Assembly (NCBI RefSeq): GCF_002926165.1
Contig: NZ_MAGP01000105.1
Span: 1-64,000 of the forward strand
Length of the DNA: 64,000 nucleotides
DNA from: Micromonospora chalcea
GTDB taxonomy: Bacteria > Actinomycetota > Actinomycetes > Mycobacteriales > Micromonosporaceae
Reading direction: 5' to 3'
Positions within the stretch are counted from its first letter, which is position 1, and the number at the start of each line of letters is the position of its first letter. A program made the position numbers and the translations under genes. Shown one piece after another: positions 45,181-52,021 of the stretch. A model generated the notes under the pieces. That model was not told the origin of the DNA, ran no database searches, and saw nothing but the letters and a program-made list of their open reading frames with translations.

Positions 45181-45238
45181 TTGAACACGTTCAAAATCTG
45201 TCGTACGCTCAGGGCGTCCTTGATTTGAACACGTTCAA
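45181..45238 (+). promoter_or_regulatory. Promoter with two identical TetR-type operators
   Basis: TTGAACACGTTCAA occurs at 45181-45194 and again at 45225-45238, 44 bp apart (about four helical turns). The first copy overlaps a -35 box, TTGAAC (45181-45186), separated by 17 bp from a -10 box, TACGCT (45204-45209). The second copy falls in the leader, just before the ribosome-binding site GAGG (45241-45244). The TetR gene closing this operon is the obvious binding candidate. The motif also fits the KstR consensus TNNAACNNGTTNNA as I recall it. Confidence 0.8.
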
Positions 45239-45252
45239 GAGAGGTAACGGGG

Positions 45253-45690
45253 ATGGACGTGAAGGTCTGGATGTACCTGGCCTACCTGGCGGTCAGCATC
45301 GGTCTGACCATCTGGGTGGCCCGGGCACTGTCCCGCAACGGGCTGGTGTTCCTGGAGGACGTGTTCGCCGACAGCCGGCTCGCCGGGGCGGTGAACAGCC
45401 TGCTCGTGGTCGGCTTCTACCTGCTCAACCTCGGCTACGTCACGGTGGCGATGAAGGAGTCCGGCCCGGTCGGCGACACCAGCCAGGCGCTGGAGCAGCT
45501 CTCCATGAAGGTGGGCCTGGTCCTGCTGGTGCTGGGCGCGCTGCACTTCTTCAACGTCTTCGCGCTCGGCCGCTACCGGCGCGGCCGCCTGCGGCAGCAG
45601 GCCACCCACCCGCCGCTGCCGCCGGTCCGTATCCTCCCGCCGCAGGGTGGACCCGTACCGGCAGGCGACCCGAACCTGCCGGCCCGGTGA
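45253..45690 (+). CDS. Small membrane protein, first gene of TetR operon
   Basis: 145-residue protein with three membrane helices (about 5-23, 47-66 and 82-101), beginning MDVKVWMYLAYLAVSIGLTIWVARALSRNG. The tail is Pro/Arg-rich and cytoplasmic. No catalytic motif is seen; I do not recognise a characterised family, although proteins of this size beside TetR genes recur in actinobacteria. It overlaps the DCC gene by 4 nt (GTGA). Regulation by the paired operators upstream is likely. Confidence 0.8.
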   Translation: MDVKVWMYLAYLAVSIGLTIWVARALSRNGLVFLEDVFADSRLAGAVNSLLVVGFYLLNLGYVTVAMKESGPVGDTSQALEQLSMKVGLVLLVLGALHFFNVFALGRYRRGRLRQQATHPPLPPVRILPPQGGPVPAGDPNLPAR

Positions 45691-46169
45691 CGTCCGCCCC
45701 GGGCGGGCGCCCGTCGGATCCCACCGGGCACGGGGCCGGTGGGATCCGCGGGTTCACCGTCCTGTTCGACGCGGGCTGCCCGATGTGCCGGGGCGCCCGG
45801 CGGTGGCTCGCCTCGCGGCCCCAGTTCGTACCCCTGGAGTTCGTGCCGGCCGGGTCCGCCGAGGCCCGGCGGCGCTTCCCCGGCCTCGACCACGACGCGA
45901 CGTTGCGGGACCTGACAGTGGTGGCCGACACGGGCGCGGTCTACAGCGGCGACGGCGCCTGGTTCGCCTGCCTCTGGGCGCTCGCCGAGCATCGGGGTAC
46001 GGCCGAGCGGCTGGCCCGCCCGCACCTGCTGCCGCTGGCCCGGCGGGTGGTGGCGGCGGCCTCCGCGGTCCGCGAACGGATCCGGGAACCGGGATACGGT
46101 GACGACGATGACCGAGCAGAGTGCGCCGACGACCGCTGCGGGTGGGCAGGGGTCGACGGCCCGGGGTGA
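45687..46169 (+). CDS. DCC-family thiol-disulfide oxidoreductase-like protein (DUF393)
   Basis: 160-residue protein with the DCC signature FTVLFDAGCPMCRGARRWLA near residue 21 (DxxCxxC). The thioredoxin-like fold carries a vicinal Cys-x-x-Cys that could be redox-active. The C-terminal stretch is Arg-rich and overlaps the start of the TetR gene. The GTG start overlaps the preceding gene by 4 nt. A role in membrane redox or thiol homeostasis is inferred from the family only. Confidence 0.82.
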   Translation: MTSAPGGRPSDPTGHGAGGIRGFTVLFDAGCPMCRGARRWLASRPQFVPLEFVPAGSAEARRRFPGLDHDATLRDLTVVADTGAVYSGDGAWFACLWALAEHRGTAERLARPHLLPLARRVVAAASAVRERIREPGYGDDDDRAECADDRCGWAGVDGPG

Positions 46170-46809
46170 GCAGACCCGGCAGCTGATCCTGGACACCGCG
46201 ATGCGGCTGTTCCGCGAGCGCGGGTACGCGCGCACCACCATGCGGGCGGTCGCCCAGGAGGCCGGCGTGGCGGTGGGCAACGCCTACTACTACTTCGGCT
46301 CCAAGGAGCACCTGGTCCAGGAGTTCTACGCGGGCACCCAGCGCGATCACCGGGAGGCGGCCGCCCCGGTGCTCGCCCGGGAGCGGGAGTTCGCCGCGCG
46401 GCTGGCCGGGGTGCTGCACGCGGGCATCGACGTGCTGAGCCCGTACCACGCGTTCGCGGGCGCCTTCTTCAAGACGGCGGCCGAGCCGACCTCGCCGCTC
46501 AGCCCGTTCTCCGCCGAGTCGTCGGAGCCGCGGGACATGTCGATAGCGCTGTTCCGCGAGGCCCTCACCGGGTCCACCGTCAAGCTCGACGACGAGCTAC
46601 GCGAGGCGCTGCCCGAGCTGCTCTGGCTCGGCTACATGGGTGTGGTGCTCTACTGGGTGCACGACCGCTCGGACGGGCAGGTCAAGACCCGCCAGCTCAT
46701 CGACGGCGTGGTGCCGCTCGTGGACCGGCTGGTGGGGCTGTCCCGGCTGCGCGTGCTGCGGCCGGCCACCCGGCAGGCGCTCGCCCTCATCCATACGCTG
46801 CGTCACTGA
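46108..46809 (+). CDS. TetR family transcriptional regulator
   Basis: 233-residue repressor. The helix-turn-helix (about 25-70) reads TTMRAVAQEAGVAVGNAYYYFGSKEHLVQEFY. The ligand-binding domain (about 75-230) has TetR_C-type helices, including LPELLWLGYMGVVLYWVHDRS. It is the last gene of a three-gene operon headed by two TTGAACACGTTCAA sites and probably represses it. An upstream GTG (46099) is an alternative start. The first 61 nt lie inside the DCC gene. Confidence 0.9.
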   Translation: MTEQSAPTTAAGGQGSTARGEQTRQLILDTAMRLFRERGYARTTMRAVAQEAGVAVGNAYYYFGSKEHLVQEFYAGTQRDHREAAAPVLAREREFAARLAGVLHAGIDVLSPYHAFAGAFFKTAAEPTSPLSPFSAESSEPRDMSIALFREALTGSTVKLDDELREALPELLWLGYMGVVLYWVHDRSDGQVKTRQLIDGVVPLVDRLVGLSRLRVLRPATRQALALIHTLRH

Positions 46810-46931
46810 CCTCGCCCACGCACCTGCAAGCGATTTCGCAGGTGAGAGTCCGCAACCGGACAGCAACACACCCCTTGTTCACGGTCGGTACTACACATAG
46901 CGTTACCGGTGTCGGGGCCTGGGGGAGAGCT

Positions 46932-46967
46932 GCGGACCGTGGATCCGGCCCGGGATCCACGGTCCGC
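46932..46967. terminator. Bidirectional 15-bp hairpin
   Basis: GCGGACCGTGGATCC (46932-46946) pairs perfectly with 46953-46967 around a GGCCCG loop. It lies between the TetR gene (+) and the acetyltransferase gene (-). Confidence 0.82.
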
Positions 46968-46983
46968 GCCGAGCCGGGCCGGC

Positions 46984-47649
46984 TCAGCGGGGGAACACGC
47001 CGAACGCGGTGAAGCCGCGATCCGGGAAGCCGGCCGCCTCGGCCACCCGGCCGGACGCCGCGTTGCCCGGGTCGTGCAGGTAGGTGGGAATCGCTCCCTC
47101 GTCCAGCACCCGGCGCGCCGCCTGCGCGACCAGCCGCCGGGCCAGGCCGCGCCCGCGCGCGGCCGGCACCGTGCCCACCGCCAGCTCGTGCCCGTACGAG
47201 TCGTGCCGCTTGACCCCCACCCCGGCCCGGTACGCGCCGTCGGCGCCCCGGACCACGAGCACCTCCCGGTCGAACAGCCGCAGCCACGGCGGCAGCCCGG
47301 GCAGCGTGGGCGGCACCCACTCCCCCACCTCGGGCAGCGGCGCCGGGTCGGCGCACCAGCGGAAGACGGACGTGTGCGAGATGAAGTCGGGCGTGCCGAC
47401 CGCCGCCGGGAGGGCGGGCAGCCACTCGCCGGGCGGCCGTCCCCGGACCAGCGCCCGGACCGCCTCCACCCGATCGACGGCGACCGAGAGGACGGTGCTG
47501 CCGTGGGCGGTCACCGCGAGGGCCGGGCGCAGGCGGCCGTCCCAGGCCGGACGGGCGCGGCGGTGGGACCGCACCACGTGCAGTCCCGGGCCCGCCGGCC
47601 ACTGTCCCAGCCAGGTCGCCAGATGGAGGAAGACCCGCCGGTCGAGCAC
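46984..47649 (-). CDS. GNAT family N-acetyltransferase
   Basis: 221-residue protein. The N-terminal half (about 1-120) has no clear signature; the C-terminal half is a GNAT fold, with HELAVGTVPAARGRGLARRLVAQAARRVLDEG (acetyl-CoA-binding loop RGRGLA) and HDPGNAASGRVAEAAGFPDRGF. Substrate unknown. Transcription probably starts in the 229-bp gap to its right. Confidence 0.82.
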   Translation of the reverse strand: MLDRRVFLHLATWLGQWPAGPGLHVVRSHRRARPAWDGRLRPALAVTAHGSTVLSVAVDRVEAVRALVRGRPPGEWLPALPAAVGTPDFISHTSVFRWCADPAPLPEVGEWVPPTLPGLPPWLRLFDREVLVVRGADGAYRAGVGVKRHDSYGHELAVGTVPAARGRGLARRLVAQAARRVLDEGAIPTYLHDPGNAASGRVAEAAGFPDRGFTAFGVFPR

Positions 47650-47878
47650 GTGATCATGGTACGCCGGGCCGGGCCGCCCGTGCTCGCGTAATCAACTGAT
47701 CCCACCGGGGTTGGGACCCGCGGCGGATGGGTAGTGGGGCGGCACGCCAGCGACGGATGACGATGTGTGGTCCGGCGGAGGGCCGCAGGAATCTGACGCT
47801 TCACGGGAACCCGAGGCATCGACCCTGCGTCATATTCATTTCCATACATGGACAAGTTTTTCTGGGACGGTAGTGGTC

Positions 47879-48064
47879 ATGCCTCACGAACCGAATGACC
47901 GATTCCAGCAGGACCCGGAGCGGAGCTGGCGGGCCGCCGGCGACGCCGGACGCTTCCCGGCGCAGCGGGCGTACCGCGAAGCCCGCAGCCGGGGGCTCTC
48001 CTGGGCCGAGCTGAACACGCAACCATCGGGCGCCGCCGCCTGGCGCGGGTCGGCGGCCGCCTGA
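47879..48064 (+). CDS. Small hypothetical protein
   Basis: 61-residue hydrophilic reading frame, MPHEPNDRFQQDPERSWRAAG, rich in Arg, Ala and Pro. Codon usage has strong third-position GC like a real gene. No recognisable family. A perfect 8-bp inverted repeat (CGCACCAA 48065-48072, TTGGTGCG 48086-48093) follows its stop codon directly and may terminate it or bind a regulator of the vapBC genes. Confidence 0.4.
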   Translation: MPHEPNDRFQQDPERSWRAAGDAGRFPAQRAYREARSRGLSWAELNTQPSGAAAWRGSAAA

Positions 48065-48127
48065 CGCACCAATTTCAAGCGCAGCTTGGTGCGCAGATCC
48101 AGCACTTCCTGGTGTACGGTCGAACGC

Positions 48128-48385
48128 ATGACCCGCATCACGGTGGACGTCAACGATGAGTGGCTGGAGTCCGCCCGCGAGGTGCTGGGCACCGACACCA
48201 AGGTCGCCACCATCAACGCCGCGTTGCACGCCTTCGCCGTCCGGCGGCAGGCGAAGGAGATCGTCGCCGCGTTCGATCAGGTCGAGATGGACTTCGCCGA
48301 GTCGGACGAGGGCTGGCGTTACGGCGGTGGGCGCGACTTGAGCCGGCTCGCCGAGGACGCCCGCGACGGCGAGGCCGCGGCCTGA
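48128..48385 (+). CDS. vapB: VapB-type antitoxin
   Basis: 85-residue antitoxin. The ribbon-helix-helix N-terminus reads TRITVDVNDEWLESAREVLGTDTKVATINAALHAFAVRR, typical of VapB proteins that bind their own promoter. The C-terminal tail is acidic (MDFAESDEGWRYGG) and would block the toxin active site. The stop codon shares its last base with the start of the toxin gene (TGATG). The inverted repeat at 48065-48093 could be the operator. Confidence 0.9.
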   Translation: MTRITVDVNDEWLESAREVLGTDTKVATINAALHAFAVRRQAKEIVAAFDQVEMDFAESDEGWRYGGGRDLSRLAEDARDGEAAA

Positions 48386-48804
48386 TGGCCGGCCAGGTCT
48401 ATCTGGCGGACACGTCGGTGTACGTGCTTCAGGCTCGGCACCAGGCCGTCCGGAAGCGCTTCGAGACGCTGCTGGCAGAAGGACGCCTCGCCGCGTGCCA
48501 GATGACCTCGCTGGAATACCTGAACAACGCCCCCACACCCAAGGGATACGAGATCCTGTGGCAGGCGCTCCGGGGACACCGCTGGCTGGATGTCACCGCC
48601 GAGGCGATGGACCGCGCCATGGCGGTGCACCGCCTACTGGCCGCCGAGAGCCAGCACCGCAACTTTCGGCTGCCTGATCTGATCATCGCGGCGACCGCCG
48701 AGCTGCACGGTGCCACGGTGCTGCACTACGACGCCGACTACGACCGGATCGCCGCGCTCACCCACCAGCCCACCGAGTGGGTCGCCCCGAAAGGCAGCCT
48801 CTAG
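48385..48804 (+). CDS. vapC: VapC-type PIN-domain toxin
   Basis: 139-residue PIN-domain ribonuclease. The metal-binding acidic residues are in place: Asp in YLADTSVYV, Glu in TSLEYLNN, Asp in RLPDLIIAATAELHG and the late HYDADYDRIA. Length is normal. Paired and coupled with the VapB gene. The toxin should cut RNA at specific sites; in actinobacteria the targets are often tRNA or rRNA loops. Confidence 0.9.
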   Translation: MAGQVYLADTSVYVLQARHQAVRKRFETLLAEGRLAACQMTSLEYLNNAPTPKGYEILWQALRGHRWLDVTAEAMDRAMAVHRLLAAESQHRNFRLPDLIIAATAELHGATVLHYDADYDRIAALTHQPTEWVAPKGSL

Positions 48805-48912
48805 GAACGCGGGCGGCGACACACCGGCCGGGCGGGCGTACCGGTCTTCGCACACCTGTGCGGTAGCGTCTTGTGGTCCGATTTCCGGCCTACGACAGGA
48901 GAAGCTCCGCGC

Positions 48913-49431
48913 ATGGGCAAGAAGACGATCCACGTCTCCGACTTCACCGGCCAGGTGCTGAGCCCCGACGACGAGGTGGTCAAGGTCGTCGTACTGGAGC
49001 ACCCGGACCTGGTCGCCGGGCCCGTGCAACTGGACGCCACCCCGGTCGACGTGGAGAGCATCGACGACGCGGCACTGGACGTCGCGGTGGTGGAGATCCA
49101 CGACCGGCACGGCCACGGCGAGCCGCGCCGGGTGGTGCTGACCGCCAGCGAGTTCGACGCGATGGCCACCGACGTGCCGATGGCGCAACTGCTGCGTACC
49201 GCCGAGCGGGTCAAGCCGCCCAAGGCACGCCGCGCCACCGAGAAGATCGACTACGGCACCATCGAGCACGCCGGGCGCCCGCACCGCGGCCGCGTCACCG
49301 CGGAGGAGGCCCGGCTGGTCCGGGAACGCCTGGACGAGGTGAACAAGCGCCTCGCCGACGCCGGCATCCGCCAGGTCGACCCGGCCGACCCGGAGCACGC
49401 GGCCCGCTACGGGTTCCCCACCGCCGACTGA
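48913..49431 (+). CDS. Conserved actinobacterial hypothetical protein
   Basis: 172-residue hydrophilic protein starting MGKKTIHVSDFTGQVLSPDDEVVKVVVLEHPDL. The first half is beta-rich and acidic; the second is a long basic/acidic helix region (about 95-155: ERVKPPKARRATEKIDYGTIEHAGRPHRG, then RVTAEEARLVRERLDEVNKRLADAG). The pattern is faintly like nucleoid-associated Lsr2-type proteins, but the N-terminus does not match. Function unknown. ATG at 48913 follows AGGAGAAG, a usable ribosome-binding site. Confidence 0.72.
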   Translation: MGKKTIHVSDFTGQVLSPDDEVVKVVVLEHPDLVAGPVQLDATPVDVESIDDAALDVAVVEIHDRHGHGEPRRVVLTASEFDAMATDVPMAQLLRTAERVKPPKARRATEKIDYGTIEHAGRPHRGRVTAEEARLVRERLDEVNKRLADAGIRQVDPADPEHAARYGFPTAD

Positions 49432-49438
49432 CACACGC

Positions 49439-49475
49439 GGGCCGGGCACGCGCCCCCGTGGCGCGTGCCCGGCCC
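49439..49475. terminator. 16-bp bidirectional hairpin
   Basis: The arms at 49439-49454 and 49460-49475 are perfect reverse complements with loop CCCGT. They lie between the convergent hypothetical gene and the Clp_N regulator gene. Confidence 0.85.
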
Positions 49476-49479
49476 GGTG

Positions 49480-50193
49480 TCAGGCCCCTTTTCGGGTGAT
49501 CTCGGCCAGCGCCGCCTCGAACGCCGACTCCAGCGCGTCCTTGCGCAGCCCGAGTCCGGTCAGCACACCGTCGCCGCCCTCCTCCTCCAGCAGGGCGAGC
49601 AGGATGTGCTCCGTACCGATGTAGTTGTGTCCCATCCGCAGCGCCTCCCGGAACGTCAGCTCCAGGACCTTCTTGGCCCGCGCGTCGTAGGGGATCAGGT
49701 CCGGGACCTGGCCGGCCTTCGCCGGCAGCGTCGCGGTGACGACCTCCCGCAGCCGCTCCAGGGGTACGCCCTGCGCCACGATCGCGGCGGCGGCCAGCCC
49801 TTCCGGCTCGGCGAGCAGCCCGAGCGCGACGTGTCCCGGGGTGATCTCGGCGTTGCCGGCCGCCCGTGCCTCCTCCTGCGAGGCCAGCACGACGTTGCGG
49901 GCGCGCGGGGTGAACCGGCCGAACCCGGAGTTCGGGTCGAGCGCGGCGGCGGTCTCCGCCTTGGCCGCGGAACGCTTCTGGGCGGCCTGCTTGCTCACGC
50001 CCATACTGCGGCCGATCTCCGTCCACGACGCGCCGGAGCGGCGCGCCTGGTCGACGAAGTGCCCGATCAGGTGATCGGCGACGTCGCCCAGGTGGTCGGC
50101 GACGAGGACGGCGTCGGCCAGTTGGTCGAGCGCGTCGGTGTGTGCCTTCTTGATGCCGTCGATGAGGTCGTCGAGGCGTACCGGGTGGGTCAT
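49480..50193 (-). CDS. Clp N-domain protein with helix-turn-helix, likely regulator
   Basis: 237-residue protein. The N-terminal part (about 1-85) carries a helix-turn-helix-like segment SWTEIGRSMGVSKQAAQKR. Two tandem Clp_N repeats follow (about 90-237): first FTPRARNVVLASQEEARAAGNAEITPGHVALGLL, then KVLELTFREALRMGHNYIGTEHILLALLEE. It lacks any AAA+ ATPase module, so it is not a ClpC chaperone. The combination suggests a DNA-binding protein that senses ClpC substrates or adaptors. The ATG at 50193 is preferred to 50217. It is divergent from the antiporter, with two identical palindromes between them. Confidence 0.85.
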   Translation of the reverse strand: MTHPVRLDDLIDGIKKAHTDALDQLADAVLVADHLGDVADHLIGHFVDQARRSGASWTEIGRSMGVSKQAAQKRSAAKAETAAALDPNSGFGRFTPRARNVVLASQEEARAAGNAEITPGHVALGLLAEPEGLAAAAIVAQGVPLERLREVVTATLPAKAGQVPDLIPYDARAKKVLELTFREALRMGHNYIGTEHILLALLEEEGGDGVLTGLGLRKDALESAFEAALAEITRKGA

Positions 50194-50219
50194 CTTGTGC
50201 GGTTCCGTCTCCTCCATGC

Positions 50220-50264
50220 GTCAACCATAGGTTGACGATTCTCGGTCGTCAACCCTCGGTTGAC
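50220..50264. promoter_or_regulatory. Two GTCAACCnnnGGTTGAC operators
   Basis: GTCAACC-ATA-GGTTGAC (50220-50236) and GTCAACC-CTC-GGTTGAC (50248-50264) are perfect 7-bp dyads with 3-bp centres, 28 bp apart. They sit between the Clp_N/HTH gene and the Na+/H+ antiporter gene, within the regulator's 5' region. The HTH protein beside them is the natural candidate to bind them. Confidence 0.8.
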
Positions 50265-50314
50265 GGTGCCGTCGGCGTCGCGCGATGATCTCGGTCCCGG
50301 TAGGGTCGGTCGGG

Positions 50315-51994
50315 GTGAGCACCCATTCGACACTGCTGTTCGTGCTCGCCGCCGTCGCGGTCGTCATCGCCGTACGGTGGGTGGCCTCCCGCACCGGCCT
50401 GCCCGCCGCCGCGCTCCTGCCGCTCATCGGCATCGCGTACGCGCTGCTCCCCGGCCCCAACATCGGCCTCGATCCCGACCTCGTGCTCATGGTCGTGCTG
50501 CCGCCGCTGCTCTACAGTGCCGCGCTCGACTCCTCCCTGCTGGACATCCGGCGCAACCTGCGGATCGTGGTCAGCCTCTCGGTGCTGCTGGTGCTCCTCA
50601 CCGGACTGCTCGTCGGCGTCGGGTTCCACCTGTTCGTCGCCGGCGCGACCCTGGCCGCCGGCATCGCGGTCGGCGCCGCCGTCGCCCCGCCCGACCCGGT
50701 CGCCGCCCTGGCCGTGGGCCGCCGGGTCAACCTGCCGCCGAAGATGGTCACGATCATCCAGGGCGAAGGGCTGCTGAACGACGCCACCGCGCTGACCATG
50801 CTCAGCGTCGCGGTGGCCGCCGCCGTGGGCGGCGAGTTCTCGTTCCACGCAGCGGTCGGGCAGTTCGTGCTCGCGGCGGCCGGCGGAATCGCCGTGGGTG
50901 TCGTCGTCGCCCGGGCCAAACGGCTGGTCCGGCCGCTCACCGCGGACCCGCTGCTGTCCAACGCCATCTCGCTCGCGACACCGTTCGTGGCGTACCTGCT
51001 CGGCGAGGCGCTGCACGTCTCCGGCGTACTCGCAGTGGTGGTCGCCGGCCTGATCGTCGGCCATCAGACGCCGCAGTTCGGGTCCGGGGCGGCCCGCCTC
51101 CAGACCAACGCCGTGTGGCGGCTCGTCGACTTCCTGCTCGAAGGCTTCGTCTTCCTGCTCATCGGCCAGCAACTCCCCGCCGTCGTGCGGGGCCTGCGCC
51201 AGTACGAGACGTCCACCATCGCCGTCGCCGTCGCCGTGTCCGTCGGCGTGGTCCTGCTCCTGCGCCCGGCCTGGCTGATCCTGACCCAGTGGCTCCCCCG
51301 GTCGCTGCACACCCGGCTGGGCGGCGTCGCCGAACAGGACGACACCGACCCGCCCGGCGCGGCGCGGCGAACCGGGCGAGCCGACCGCAACGCCCGCGGA
51401 CTGACCGCACGCGAGGTGGTGGCGCTGAGCTGGTCCGGCACCCGGGGCGTGATCAGTCTGGCCGCCATCTTCACGCTGCCGCTCACCACCAACAGCGGAG
51501 ACCCGTTCCCCGACCGCGACCTGCTGCTGTTCTGCACCTTCGTGGTGGTCCTGGTGACGCTGGTCGGGCAGGGCCTGACGTTCGCGCCGCTCGTGCGGAT
51601 GCTCGGCCTGCGCGCCGACGAGGCAGACCAGGCCCGGGTACGCAACGAGGCCCGCTCCGCCGCCGTCGAGGCCGCCCTGGCCCGCCTCGACACCGTCGCC
51701 GCCGAGGAACCGGACACGCGGGTGGCGGTCGACACCACACGCGCCCAGTTGCTGACCCGGCTGGCCCGCTACCGGGGGCGGCTCGACCTGCTCCAGCAAA
51801 GCGGATCGTCGGAGCTGCCCACCTCACCCGAGTACGAGACGGCGCTGCGGGTCCACCGGACCGCGCTGGAGGCACAGCGCGAGGAGTTGCTGCGGTGGCG
51901 CGACTCCGGCCGGCTGCCGGACGAGGGACTGCGCGTGCTGGAACGCGAACTCGACCACGAGGAGCTGCTGCTGCCGAAGCGGGCGCCGAGCTGA
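50315..51994 (+). CDS. Na+/H+ antiporter, CPA1 family
   Basis: 559-residue cation/proton antiporter of the NhaP/NHE (CPA1) type. About twelve membrane helices fill residues 1-420, with family motifs GAAVAPPDPVAALAVGRRVNLP, IIQGEGLLNDATALTML (transport-site NDA) and LLGEALHVSGVLAVVVAGLIVGH. A cytoplasmic helical tail of about 130 residues follows, rich in Arg/Glu. It should export Na+ (or K+) in exchange for H+ and support pH and salt homeostasis. The GTG at 50315 starts the first membrane helix neatly. The upstream paired operators may regulate it. Confidence 0.92.
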   Translation: MSTHSTLLFVLAAVAVVIAVRWVASRTGLPAAALLPLIGIAYALLPGPNIGLDPDLVLMVVLPPLLYSAALDSSLLDIRRNLRIVVSLSVLLVLLTGLLVGVGFHLFVAGATLAAGIAVGAAVAPPDPVAALAVGRRVNLPPKMVTIIQGEGLLNDATALTMLSVAVAAAVGGEFSFHAAVGQFVLAAAGGIAVGVVVARAKRLVRPLTADPLLSNAISLATPFVAYLLGEALHVSGVLAVVVAGLIVGHQTPQFGSGAARLQTNAVWRLVDFLLEGFVFLLIGQQLPAVVRGLRQYETSTIAVAVAVSVGVVLLLRPAWLILTQWLPRSLHTRLGGVAEQDDTDPPGAARRTGRADRNARGLTAREVVALSWSGTRGVISLAAIFTLPLTTNSGDPFPDRDLLLFCTFVVVLVTLVGQGLTFAPLVRMLGLRADEADQARVRNEARSAAVEAALARLDTVAAEEPDTRVAVDTTRAQLLTRLARYRGRLDLLQQSGSSELPTSPEYETALRVHRTALEAQREELLRWRDSGRLPDEGLRVLERELDHEELLLPKRAPS

Positions 51995-52021
51995 CTCCGG
52001 GCCCGGCGCCCGCCGGCCGCC

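Noticed and set aside
45181..45238. Assignment of the paired operators to the steroid regulator KstR
   Set aside because: The sequence fits the remembered consensus, but the motif is degenerate, a TetR gene is in the same operon, and no sterol-catabolism genes are near.
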